DNA from: an uncultured Flavobacteriales bacterium
GTDB taxonomy: Bacteria; Bacteroidota; Bacteroidia; Flavobacteriales_D; Sanyastnellaceae
Direction: 5' to 3'
Assembly (NCBI GenBank): GCA_937881575.1
Contig: CALGEI010000044.1
Location: forward strand, 1 to 38,141
Length of the DNA: 38,141 nucleotides
Positions 7,125-15,252 of this stretch are shown here, piece by piece. The notes below the pieces were generated by a model. That model was given only the letters and a program-made list of their open reading frames with translations. It was not told where the DNA came from and made no database searches. Position 1 is the first letter of the stretch. Each line of letters starts with the position of its first letter. The position numbers and the translations under genes are program-made.

Positions 7125-8909
7125 ATGCGATCTCCACAATTATGGGCCATTATTTTGACGCTAACGCTGGCATTGTTGAGCGCATGGTCTTTGATTTCGA
7201 TTGAATGGAATTCGGAGAACCTAGCCGACCCCTCTGATTATGCTTCGGATCGATTTGATGTCTGGGAACAAACCACGGTAACGCCCGTTGGCTTGCTCTT
7301 CACCGATTCATTGGAATCCGCAGCGCTGATGACGTTTCAAATTCAGGGCCATCCAGAATGGACTGTTTGGCATTCTTTTCAAATGCCCGTGGATTTGCCG
7401 GAAGGGTGGTCTTCAGAATCGTGGAGAGGAGGCTGGATTCTTGGGCGGCCTGAGGCATTGGCTGGTTGGGAGGAGAATCCGGGAGGAATGGCTTCGAAAT
7501 GGCACCCTCGATCCGATGGACTTGTTCGCTTGGAGCAGAAACCGAAAGGGCATTTTCGTTCGAACTTCTCGGCTCACATTTCCCAAACGTTGAGTTCAGA
7601 GACGACCTGGATCTCCGATTCAATCGCCATGAGTTTGGCCCCTCTTGCTCAAGAATGGTTAACGGCTTGGAATGTTGTGCAAACCGGTGAACACGGATTG
7701 GCGTCATGTCGGATGGCACGCTGGGGAACGCCAAATGGTCTGCCGCCGGACTCATCTCTGCTCTCCATTTGGAATGGGACTTGGGCAACTTTGGAATGGG
7801 AGTCCGGTGAAACCCTGGAGATTTGGGGCTGGTCTGATAGCACGGGATTCAAATCCAACAATGGAGGAGAGGTTCATGCTGATGGTTGGTACCATTGGAA
7901 AGAGAATCGAAAGCCGGCGTCGTGGCTTCAGTTCGATCGCCTATTGCGCACATCGGATCCCAGCCAATCAACGTGGGATGCGGTGAGTTGGACTGCAGAT
8001 CAAATCCGTTTGGGAACGGTCAAAGACAACCGTCGTGTAGCGTGGATTGTCAAGGGGGAAGCCAAGAAAACCCCTAGCCTAGCGCTGCAGAGCGCGGAAG
8101 AGATGCCTTCGAAGGCATCTCCATTGACCGGACCGCTCGCCATGGTTCGCAACCATCGCTTGAATCAGGAAATGGCCATTCATTGGGAAAAGCCATCTGT
8201 GATTGCAACTTCAGGGCGCCAAGAGGTTTGGCGAAAAGAGTTGTCGGGTGATGATACGCCGCAGGCATGGGAAGTGGATTTGTATCGGAATGGGAAATAT
8301 CAGGTGGCTTTGGCCAACTCAGAAGCGTTTCACGTCATCGATGTATTGGGAAGGGAGGTTAAAGGATATCCGTTAACTCCTGCAAGCGGGATTTCTGCGG
8401 CGGCGGTCATAGATTATGATCGGAATCGGAATTATCGCATTTTGATCGGGACAAGCGATGGTGGATTGTTGAACTATCGAGAGGAAGGAAATCGAACACC
8501 GGGATGGAGTTTCACCCCACAGCCAGGACGCGTGATCGTGCAAGTGCATCATTTGCGCGTAGGCAACCGAGACTACCTCTATGCTGGTCAAGATGACGGG
8601 AGCATTCGATTGCTCAAACGCTCTGGAGCCGACCGCTTTCAATCCCCTGTGTCTGTGCCTTCGGATCAGGCTCCGTGTTTCCGCTTGTCTGAATCGATCG
8701 CCTCGTCAACGGTTCTCTATATCGATGAGAAAGGCTGGACTCAAGAGCGAACTTTCGGGACGGATGAAGCCGTAGGGATGACCCGCATGACCCAGGGTTT
8801 TTCGATTTCCTTGGAAGACCGCGATGGAGATGGGATCCAAGAAGTCATCGTGCAAACTTCGGAGGGGGAAGAGGTCTGGAATGCGCGGAATGAACGAATC
8901 AGTCCTTGA
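7125..8909 (+). CDS. Trp-rich anchored protein with C-terminal beta-propeller-like repeats
   Basis: A 594-residue protein of unknown function. It starts with an uncleaved-looking signal anchor (about 5-25, WAIILTLTLALLSAW), so most of it should lie in the periplasm. Around 390-540 are repeats such as WEVDLYRNGKYQVALAN, VIDYDRNRNYRILIG and VGNRDYLYAGQDDGSIRLL. These resemble the C-terminal propeller region of a conserved Bacteroidota hypothetical family that I recall (DUF3352-like); the match is from memory. A DRDGDGIQEVIV stretch near the end resembles a Ca-binding FG-GAP/VCBS loop. I count about 32 tryptophans (over 5%), mostly in the N-terminal half. ATG 7125 was chosen because it directly precedes the hydrophobic segment; the frame is open from 7095 inside recG. 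It follows recG by 11 bases, and its end overlaps the convergent acyl-CoA dehydrogenase gene by 11 bases. Confidence 0.75.
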   Translation: MRSPQLWAIILTLTLALLSAWSLISIEWNSENLADPSDYASDRFDVWEQTTVTPVGLLFTDSLESAALMTFQIQGHPEWTVWHSFQMPVDLPEGWSSESWRGGWILGRPEALAGWEENPGGMASKWHPRSDGLVRLEQKPKGHFRSNFSAHISQTLSSETTWISDSIAMSLAPLAQEWLTAWNVVQTGEHGLASCRMARWGTPNGLPPDSSLLSIWNGTWATLEWESGETLEIWGWSDSTGFKSNNGGEVHADGWYHWKENRKPASWLQFDRLLRTSDPSQSTWDAVSWTADQIRLGTVKDNRRVAWIVKGEAKKTPSLALQSAEEMPSKASPLTGPLAMVRNHRLNQEMAIHWEKPSVIATSGRQEVWRKELSGDDTPQAWEVDLYRNGKYQVALANSEAFHVIDVLGREVKGYPLTPASGISAAAVIDYDRNRNYRILIGTSDGGLLNYREEGNRTPGWSFTPQPGRVIVQVHHLRVGNRDYLYAGQDDGSIRLLKRSGADRFQSPVSVPSDQAPCFRLSESIASSTVLYIDEKGWTQERTFGTDEAVGMTRMTQGFSISLEDRDGDGIQEVIVQTSEGEEVWNARNERISP

Positions 8910-10041
8910 GCAAAGAGCGGCTGATGACGATTTTTTGAATTTCAGAAGTGCCCTCATAGATCTGAGTGATTTTCGCATCGCGCATCAAACGTTCGACATG
9001 GTATTCTTTCACGAAACCATAGCCTCCATGGATTTGTACCGCTTCGACGGTGTGGCGCATGGCAATGTCAGAAGCATACAGTTTGGCCATACTCGAAGCG
9101 AGGTCATAATCTTCTCCTGCATCTTTCAACGCTGCGGCCTTCAATACCATGAGACGAGCCGCTTCCACTTGTGTCGCCATGTCCGCCAACTTGAAGGCAA
9201 TGGCTTGATGCTGGTGGATGGGCTTGCCAAAAGTTGCCCGCTCTTTGGAGTAGGCTAAGGACAATTCAAGAGCGCCCGAAGCGATGCCAAGGGCCTGTGC
9301 GGCGATGCCAATTCGTCCGCCAAACAGCGTTTTCATCGCGAACTTGAAACCAAACCCGTCTTCAGCAATGCGGTTTTCTTTGGGTACTTTGACATCTTGA
9401 AACATCAGTGTGTGCGTGTCGGATCCCCGAATGCCCAATTTGTCTTCTTTGGCTCCGACGATGAATCCGGGCATATCGCGTTCCACGATCAAAGCATTGA
9501 TCCCTTTGTGTCCTTTTTCAGGATTCGTTTGCGCAATCACCAAATAGATGGAAGCGCTGTTGCCATTGGTAATCCAGTTTTTGGTTCCATTGATCAAGTA
9601 ATGGTCTCCGCAGTCCACCGCTGTCGTAGACTGGGATGTAGCGTCTGAACCGGCTTCCGGTTCAGATAAACAAAAGGCCCCTATTTTTTGGCCAGAAGCC
9701 AAAGGGCGCAAGTATTTTTGCTTCTGAAATTCACTGCCATACTGCTGCAATCCATAACAAACTAACGAATTGTTGACGCTCATGCAAACCGATACAGACG
9801 CATCGATTTTGCTGATTTCTTCCATGGCCAGCGCATAGCTTACGGTATCCATGCCGCTCCCGCCGTATTGTTCTTCAACCATCATCCCCATGAACCCCAA
9901 CTCGCCCAATTGCCGAATCTCTTCGGTCGCGAATCGTTGTGCGTTGTCGCGTTCGATAATGGTGGGCTTCAGCACATTTTGCGCAAAGTCACGAGCAGCA
10001 TCCCGTACAGCGATGTGTTCTTCCTTGAGGTCTAGGTTCAT
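8899..10041 (-). CDS. Short-chain-type acyl-CoA dehydrogenase
   Basis: A flavoprotein that oxidises acyl-CoA to trans-2-enoyl-CoA in fatty-acid or branched amino-acid breakdown. At 380 residues it is the standard length. It shows the family signatures GAFCLSEPEAGSD and NGTKNWITNG in the FAD/substrate region, QLGIAxQALGIA-like helices, and a C-terminal IYEGTSEIQKIVISR in which E363 is the expected catalytic base. It most resembles butyryl-CoA dehydrogenases, but chain length cannot be fixed from sequence alone. I chose ATG 10041 (MNLDLKEEHIAVRD) over the frame opening at 10113 because the extra 24 residues lie across the promoter region. Its 3' end overlaps the convergent gene by 11 bases. No electron-transfer flavoprotein gene is in the window. 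Confidence 0.93.
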   Translation of the reverse strand: MNLDLKEEHIAVRDAARDFAQNVLKPTIIERDNAQRFATEEIRQLGELGFMGMMVEEQYGGSGMDTVSYALAMEEISKIDASVSVCMSVNNSLVCYGLQQYGSEFQKQKYLRPLASGQKIGAFCLSEPEAGSDATSQSTTAVDCGDHYLINGTKNWITNGNSASIYLVIAQTNPEKGHKGINALIVERDMPGFIVGAKEDKLGIRGSDTHTLMFQDVKVPKENRIAEDGFGFKFAMKTLFGGRIGIAAQALGIASGALELSLAYSKERATFGKPIHQHQAIAFKLADMATQVEAARLMVLKAAALKDAGEDYDLASSMAKLYASDIAMRHTVEAVQIHGGYGFVKEYHVERLMRDAKITQIYEGTSEIQKIVISRSLLKD

Positions 10042-10102
10042 TTCCTGGCTTGCTTTCGGATATCCATTCATAAACGGAGAAATTGCTCCATCTTTCGTCC
10101 TG

Positions 10103-10110
10103 CAAAGATA
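10103..10110 (-). promoter_or_regulatory. -7 box upstream of the acyl-CoA dehydrogenase gene
   Basis: Read on the minus strand, TATCTTTG matches TAnnTTTG exactly. It lies 61 bases upstream of the start at 10041, in the 84-base divergent gap shared with anmK, predicting a leader of about 55 bases. No clear -33 TTG is seen at the usual distance. Confidence 0.6.
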
Positions 10111-10125
10111 CACATCTCTCCTCCG

Positions 10126-11271
10126 TTGAAATCCTCTACCCTCCCTTCAAACGATTCTAAAGACACAAATTCCAAGAGATATTGTGTCATGGGGTTGATG
10201 AGTGGCACTTCTCTGGATGGATTGGATATTGGGTTTTCTGTTTTTCAAAGGACTGGAGAACAGGGGGGGTGGTCAGGAACTTTAGAGCGTTTCGCAAGCA
10301 TTCCATTTCCCGAATCGTGGAGGGTGCGATTGCGCCAACTGCCAACTGCATCCGCTGAAAATTGGTTTAGAGCGAGCAAGGAATGGACCCAATGGTGCGC
10401 TGATCAGATTCGTTTGACGGATTGGGTGAGCGAAGTGGACTTAGTGGTTTTCCATGGGCAAACGGTTTTTCATCGAACGGAAGAGGGGTGGACAGGACAA
10501 TTGGGTTCAGGCGCTCACTTACATGCCGCATTGGAGGGCGTTCCGGTCGTTTGTGATTTGCGATCGCTTGATGTCGCTTACGGCGGGCAAGGTGCTCCTC
10601 TTGTCCCTGTGGCTGAGGCGCATCTGTACACTGAATACGAAGGGTGCTTGAACCTCGGGGGATTTGCGAACTTCAGTTGTCATGACAAAGCAAGGGGGAC
10701 TAGAATCGCATGGGATGTGGGGCCTTGCAATCTTTTGTTGAATCACCTCGCCGCTCGAAAAGGAAAGACCTTTGATGCAGGAGGTCAGCTGGCTGCGAGT
10801 GGTCAAGTCATTCCAAGTCTGCTCGATCAATTGTTGGCCTTGGATTTTCATGCCAAGCCCCCTCCGAAAAGCTTGGGGAGAGAGTGGTTTGAAGAGGTTG
10901 TGTTGCCCTTGTTGCAAATGCACAGCGAAGCACTTGTTGAAGATTTGATGGCCACTGCTGTGGCGTACATTGCCTCGATCGTGCGTCTCTCAGCTCATGG
11001 GAAAAGGACGTTGGTGACGGGCGGTGGAGCGTTCAATAATGAGCTGGTCAGAGTGCTGCAATTGAAGGAGGGAGAGCATTGCCATGGTTTGCCCTTAGAG
11101 GCGGTGATTCCTGTCGCAAATCAAGTGGATGGCAAAGAGGCACATGCCTTTGCTTTTCTCGGATTGCTTCGGGCATTGGGGGAGCCGAATGGGCTGCCTT
11201 CGATCACCGGAGCGGACCAACCCAGTTCAGGTGGAGCGCTTTGGGGAACGCCTCGTTTTCTTAGACGGTGA
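10126..11271 (+). CDS. anmK: Anhydro-N-acetylmuramic acid kinase
   Basis: AnmK opens the 1,6-anhydro ring of anhydroMurNAc released during peptidoglycan turnover and phosphorylates it to MurNAc-6-P, feeding cell-wall recycling. The protein shows the phosphate-binding GLMSGTSLDGLDIG, VFHGQTVFH, DVAYGGQGAPLVPVAEAHLY and VTGGGAFNNELV, all typical. It is 381 residues if it begins at the TTG at 10126. The first in-frame ATG (10189) would begin exactly at MGLMSGTS and remove the first beta-strand residues (YCV), so I prefer the TTG, with moderate doubt. No AUG or GUG lies between them in frame. The neighbour gene on the minus strand is divergent; the dehydrogenase that follows has its own promoter directly after the stop. 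The family call is secure, the start is not. Confidence 0.92.
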   Translation: MKSSTLPSNDSKDTNSKRYCVMGLMSGTSLDGLDIGFSVFQRTGEQGGWSGTLERFASIPFPESWRVRLRQLPTASAENWFRASKEWTQWCADQIRLTDWVSEVDLVVFHGQTVFHRTEEGWTGQLGSGAHLHAALEGVPVVCDLRSLDVAYGGQGAPLVPVAEAHLYTEYEGCLNLGGFANFSCHDKARGTRIAWDVGPCNLLLNHLAARKGKTFDAGGQLAASGQVIPSLLDQLLALDFHAKPPPKSLGREWFEEVVLPLLQMHSEALVEDLMATAVAYIASIVRLSAHGKRTLVTGGGAFNNELVRVLQLKEGEHCHGLPLEAVIPVANQVDGKEAHAFAFLGLLRALGEPNGLPSITGADQPSSGGALWGTPRFLRR

Positions 11272-11276
11272 ACGGC

Positions 11277-11284
11277 TATCTTTG
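11277..11284 (+). promoter_or_regulatory. -7 promoter box for the amino-acid dehydrogenase gene
   Basis: TATCTTTG is an exact TAnnTTTG box that starts 5 bases after the anmK stop codon and ends 24 bases before ATG 11309. A T-rich stretch at 11256-11260 sits roughly where a -33 element could be. It supports 11309 or 11315 as the start, against the longer frame opening at 11129 inside anmK. Confidence 0.65.
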
Positions 11285-11308
11285 TCTCGCCAAAAATCCA
11301 TCATAGCA

Positions 11309-12553
11309 ATGATCATGAAAGAGATGCTCGAGGCTTACGCCCAGCGAGAACCAGAAATTGTTTTCGAATGGAATGATGCCGAAACAGAAGCCAAAGGTTG
11401 GGTGGTTATCAATTCACTGCGTGGCGGAGCTGCTGGCGGAGGAACGCGAATGCATACCCGTGTAGATCGACGAGAAGTGGTGAGTTTGGCCAAGACCATG
11501 GAGATAAAATTCACGGTCAGTGGTCCTCAAATTGGAGGGGCGAAATCGGGGATCAACTTTGACCCCAATGACCCCCGAAAAGAAGGCGTTTTGCGCAGGT
11601 GGTACCATGCGGTGACTCCCTTGCTCCGGCAGTACTACGGAACGGGTGGGGACATGAACGTTGACGAAATCCACGAGGTGATTCCGATCACAGAAGATTG
11701 TGGTATCTGGCACCCTCAAGAAGGCGTGTTCAATGGTCATTTTAACACCAAGACGGCTGAGAAGGTGAAGCGCATCGGTCACCTCCGACAAGGGGTGTCC
11801 CAGGTGGTGGAGAATTCCTTGTACACCCCTTCAGTCGACCGGAAATTCCGAGTGGCGGATTTGATTACGGGATATGGGGTGAGTGAATCTGTAAAGCATT
11901 ATTACGACGTCTATGGCGGCGATGTGAAAGGAAAGCGGGTGGTTGTTCAAGGCTGGGGAAATGTAGGAGCCGCCGCGGCATACTACCTGGCTCAAGAAGG
12001 TGCCGTCCTCGTTGGCGTCATTGACCGGGCCGGAGGATTGATCAACGAGTCAGGGTTTTCTCTGGAAGAAGTGACAACATTGTTCGAGAAGAAACAGGGC
12101 AATAGTCTGGTCGCAGACGAACTCTTGACATTCGATGAGGTCAATGCCCGGATTTGGGATGTGCCGTGCGATGTGTTTTTACCATGCGCTGCCTCGCGTT
12201 TGGTGACGGAAAATCAGGTCGATCGATTGGTGAAAGCTGGATTGGAGGTCATCTCGAGTGGAGCGAACGTTCCTTTTGCGGACGACGAGATATTTTATGG
12301 TGCCATTGCCGAAAAGGCCGACCGAACCGTAGCCGTGATTCCGGATTTCATTGCCAATTGTGGCATGGCACGGGTGTTTGCCTATTTGATGAGCGATGCC
12401 CAAGTGGACATGACGGACGAGGGGATTTTCAAAGACACCTCCGCTACCATCGAACGCGCTTTGAAAGCGACCCACGAGAAAAACCCGGGTACGACGATGC
12501 TCTCAGCGACGGCATTTGAAATTGCTTTGGATCGTCTGATGAACAATGCTTGA
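11309..12553 (+). CDS. Glu/Leu/Phe/Val dehydrogenase family protein
   Basis: An NAD(P)-dependent amino-acid dehydrogenase that reversibly deaminates an amino acid to its 2-oxo acid. With ATG 11309 it has 414 residues, normal for the family. The N-terminal dimerisation/catalytic domain carries GGAAGGGTRMH and the active-site lysine region QIGGAKSGINFDP (K79); the C-terminal Rossmann domain has VVVQGWGNVGAAAAYYLA. Bacteroidota enzymes of this type are usually annotated as glutamate dehydrogenase, but GGAKSG differs from the common GGGKGG, so the substrate is left open. ATG 11315 is a nearly equal alternative start. The 73-base gap before nhaD holds a small inverted repeat but no convincing terminator. 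Confidence 0.9.
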   Translation: MIMKEMLEAYAQREPEIVFEWNDAETEAKGWVVINSLRGGAAGGGTRMHTRVDRREVVSLAKTMEIKFTVSGPQIGGAKSGINFDPNDPRKEGVLRRWYHAVTPLLRQYYGTGGDMNVDEIHEVIPITEDCGIWHPQEGVFNGHFNTKTAEKVKRIGHLRQGVSQVVENSLYTPSVDRKFRVADLITGYGVSESVKHYYDVYGGDVKGKRVVVQGWGNVGAAAAYYLAQEGAVLVGVIDRAGGLINESGFSLEEVTTLFEKKQGNSLVADELLTFDEVNARIWDVPCDVFLPCAASRLVTENQVDRLVKAGLEVISSGANVPFADDEIFYGAIAEKADRTVAVIPDFIANCGMARVFAYLMSDAQVDMTDEGIFKDTSATIERALKATHEKNPGTTMLSATAFEIALDRLMNNA

Positions 12554-12587
12554 ATTAAAACTTCCCAGCATTTAGAGCAGGGAGCTC

Positions 12588-12604
12588 AAATTGCGCTGCA
12601 ATTT
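12588..12604. repeat. Short perfect inverted repeat between the dehydrogenase gene and nhaD
   Basis: AAATTGC, GCT, GCAATTT forms a 7-base-pair hairpin with a 3-base loop (extendable by one C-G pair). It is followed by GGGGG rather than T residues, so it is not a standard terminator; it may act in mRNA processing or be incidental. Confidence 0.3.
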
Positions 12605-12626
12605 GGGGGTCAATTGAAATGATACA

Positions 12627-14009
12627 ATGGAATATTTGATTCTCGTAGTTTTTGTGTTGGGTTATGTGTTCATAGCACTTGAGCACAATTTCAAAGTGGA
12701 TAAAGCAGCTAGCGCTCTGCTCACGGGCACCATTTGTTGGGGCTTGTTTGTCACGGGAATCCATGAAGTTCCGGCTCACTTGGCTGAGGATTTTGCTTCG
12801 TTTCAACTGGGTTTTATCGGCGACGCAAAGTTGGCGTTGAATACGTTTTTTGAGCACCGACTCCTTCACCACATGGAGGACATTTCGTCTATTCTGTTCT
12901 TCCTTTTGGGTGCAATGACCATCGTGGAATTGGTGGATGCCCACGAGGGTTTTTCTGTCATCACGGATCGCATCAAGACCAAAAATAAAGTGGTGTTGAT
13001 GTGGATCTTGGCCTTGCTTACATTCTTCTTTTCGGCTGTTTTGGACAACCTCACGACTTCCATTGTCATGATTTCGCTGTTGCGGAAACTGATTGCGGAC
13101 AAAGAAACCCGTTGGTTGTATGCGGGCATTGTCATCATATCAGCCAATGCAGGTGGCGCTTGGTCTCCCATCGGAGACATCACCACGACGATGCTTTGGA
13201 TTGGCAATCAATTGACATCGGGCGTGATCATTACGCATCTGTTTTTGCCATCATTGGCCTGCTTGGTAGCGCCCTTGACCATTCTGTCCTTCACGATGAA
13301 AGGCGAGATCGAACGGCCCCAGCTTGAAGACAAAGACAAGGTTGACCCCACATCGCAAGGGGAGCGAAACCTGGTGTTCGTTTTGGGTGTGGTCGGCCTC
13401 TTGTTCGTACCTGTTTTCAAAACGGTGACTCACTTGCCTCCCTTCATGGGCATGATGCTTTCATTGGGCATGATGTGGGTGGTTACGGAGATCATCCACC
13501 GCTCAAAAAACCATGAGGAACGCGATCACCTCTCGGTCATTGGGGTTCTTCGCAAGATTGATTCGGCTTCTGTATTGTTCTTCTTGGGCATCTTGCTGGC
13601 TGTAGCGGCCTTGCAGGAAATCGGTCACTTGCTTGCGGCTGCTGCTTGGTTGCGCGACAATTTGGGCGATGTCTACGCCATCAATGTAACCATAGGATTC
13701 TTATCGGCGATCGTCGACAATGTTCCACTGGTAGCCGCGTCCATGGGCATGTACGATATCACGCCTGCTGCCGCAAATGTGGTCGCGGGCAGTTGGGAGA
13801 GTTACTTCGTTCAGGACGGTCTTTTCTGGCAATTTCTCGCTTATTGCGCTGGAACGGGAGGGTCCGCATTGATCATTGGTTCTGCTGCTGGTGTGGCCGT
13901 CATGGGGCTGGAGAAAATTGATTTCATGTGGTATGTGCGCAAAATCAGTTTGCTGGCCATCGTGGGGTATTTGTCCGGAGCCCTGGTGTTTTGGCTGATG
14001 TACCGATGA
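12627..14009 (+). CDS. nhaD: NhaD-type sodium/proton antiporter
   Basis: A 460-residue inner-membrane protein with about 11-13 hydrophobic segments, belonging to the ion-transporter (IT) superfamily. It shows the two matching half-motifs of that fold: AVLDNLTTSIVMISLLRKL followed by ANAGGAWSPIGDITTTMLWI in the first half, and AIVDNVPLVAASMGMY in the second. NhaD exchanges cytoplasmic Na+ or Li+ for protons, which fits a marine or saline habitat (the habitat is inference). ATG 12627 directly precedes the first membrane segment (YLILVVFVLGYVFIAL). No clear promoter box is seen in the short upstream gap, so it may be read from the preceding gene. A gap of 133 bases separates it from exbB, in which I see nothing clear. 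Confidence 0.9.
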   Translation: MEYLILVVFVLGYVFIALEHNFKVDKAASALLTGTICWGLFVTGIHEVPAHLAEDFASFQLGFIGDAKLALNTFFEHRLLHHMEDISSILFFLLGAMTIVELVDAHEGFSVITDRIKTKNKVVLMWILALLTFFFSAVLDNLTTSIVMISLLRKLIADKETRWLYAGIVIISANAGGAWSPIGDITTTMLWIGNQLTSGVIITHLFLPSLACLVAPLTILSFTMKGEIERPQLEDKDKVDPTSQGERNLVFVLGVVGLLFVPVFKTVTHLPPFMGMMLSLGMMWVVTEIIHRSKNHEERDHLSVIGVLRKIDSASVLFFLGILLAVAALQEIGHLLAAAAWLRDNLGDVYAINVTIGFLSAIVDNVPLVAASMGMYDITPAAANVVAGSWESYFVQDGLFWQFLAYCAGTGGSALIIGSAAGVAVMGLEKIDFMWYVRKISLLAIVGYLSGALVFWLMYR

Positions 14010-14142
14010 TCAACGGAAGCGGTTATTTCAGGGGTTTACCAACGTACGCACGTCGAAAATTGTCCTTAAGAGTCAGCTGACCATCCAATAATTGCAAGAA
14101 CTTCCCCGTTCAATACAACGGTTACCTTCTAGCAATTCCCTC

Positions 14143-14859
14143 ATGCGGACATCCTTTCTTCTTCAAACCTTAACGACCGGCACCGATGCCGTCGAAACGC
14201 TTGCTTCCGAAGCGTCCAGTGACGCCATTCAGCAGGTCGATGTAAGCCTCTTGGATTTGTTGATGGAAGGGGGCTGGTACATCATGTCACCTCTGGCACT
14301 CATGTCGATAATGGCCATTTATGTGTTCATTGAGCGCAGCCTCGCGATTCGAAAAGCAGAACGTGTGACGCCGGATTTCATGAATAAATTGCGGGATTAT
14401 ATTGGGCAGGGAAGCTTTGAAAGTGCTCGGAATTTGTGCCAGCAATCGGACACTCCGATGGCTCGGATGTTGGACAAGGGCATTAGCCGAATTGGTAAGG
14501 ATCTAAAAGACATCAGCGTTTCGATTGAAAACATTGGCAAGCTGGAGATTTACAATTTGGAGAAAAACCTGAGCTCTTTGGCTACGGTTTCTGGCGCAGC
14601 TCCCATGGTAGGATTCTTGGGTACGGTCATTGGGATGGTCAATGTGTTCTTGGACATGGAGATGGCGGGTACAGTGCGCGTAGAAGACATTTCCAGTGGT
14701 ACCAAGCAAGCGATGATCACCACCATCGTCGGATTGATCGTGGGCATTGTTGCTTTCATGGCGTACAACCACTTGGTGAGTAAAGTATCCAAGGTGGTGC
14801 ACCAGATGGAAGCGACGAGCATAGAATTCATCGACATCCTCGAAGAGCCCGCCTCATGA
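14143..14859 (+). CDS. exbB: ExbB/TolQ-type proton channel subunit
   Basis: ExbB forms the pentameric inner-membrane channel that, with ExbD, converts the proton gradient into work on TonB. The 238-residue protein has one hydrophobic segment at about 45-63 (MSPLALMSIMAIYVFIERS), a cytoplasmic helical region, and two further segments around the family motif LATVSGAAPMVGFLGTVIGM and TTIVGLIVGIVAFMAYN. The frame is open from a TTG at 14092, but I chose ATG 14143, which is the first ATG and gives a normal length. Its stop overlaps the exbD start by 4 bases (ATGA). It is the first gene of exbB-exbD-tonB-folC, a common Bacteroidota order. Confidence 0.92.
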   Translation: MRTSFLLQTLTTGTDAVETLASEASSDAIQQVDVSLLDLLMEGGWYIMSPLALMSIMAIYVFIERSLAIRKAERVTPDFMNKLRDYIGQGSFESARNLCQQSDTPMARMLDKGISRIGKDLKDISVSIENIGKLEIYNLEKNLSSLATVSGAAPMVGFLGTVIGMVNVFLDMEMAGTVRVEDISSGTKQAMITTIVGLIVGIVAFMAYNHLVSKVSKVVHQMEATSIEFIDILEEPAS

Positions 14860-15248
14860 ATTTGGGTCAACGCAATAAAATTAGTGTCACGAGCAACATG
14901 TCGTCCATGACGGACTTGGTGTTCTTGTTGTTGATTTTTTTCATCATCCTTTCTACGTTGGTGAGCAATGGGGTCAATGTTGAATTGCCTCAAGCGAAAG
15001 GCACCAACTCCGTGACGTCTAAGATGACGGTGAGCATCAAGCCGGATGGCACATACTACCTCAACGGAGGCCAAGTGGCTTCGGATGATTTGGAATCGTT
15101 GATTCGCATCCGCATGGCGGATACCGTCGACCCTGTGATTTACCTGCAAGTAGACGAGGCCGTTCCAACCGGTCAAACGGTCGAGGTCATTGGCATGGCC
15201 AAGGCCAACCAATGGAAGGTCATGCTCGGCGCCACACCCAAGAAATAA
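14856..15248 (+). CDS. exbD: ExbD/TolR-type protein
   Basis: A 130-residue protein with a short cytoplasmic N-terminus, one membrane helix (about 18-38) and a periplasmic domain, as in ExbD. The proton-carrying aspartate is D20 in SSMTDLVFLLLIFFI. It works with ExbB to energise TonB. It overlaps exbB by 4 bases, and the TonB-like gene begins 4 bases after its stop, so the three should be made together. Confidence 0.93.
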   Translation: MNLGQRNKISVTSNMSSMTDLVFLLLIFFIILSTLVSNGVNVELPQAKGTNSVTSKMTVSIKPDGTYYLNGGQVASDDLESLIRIRMADTVDPVIYLQVDEAVPTGQTVEVIGMAKANQWKVMLGATPKK

Positions 15249-15252
15249 GGGC

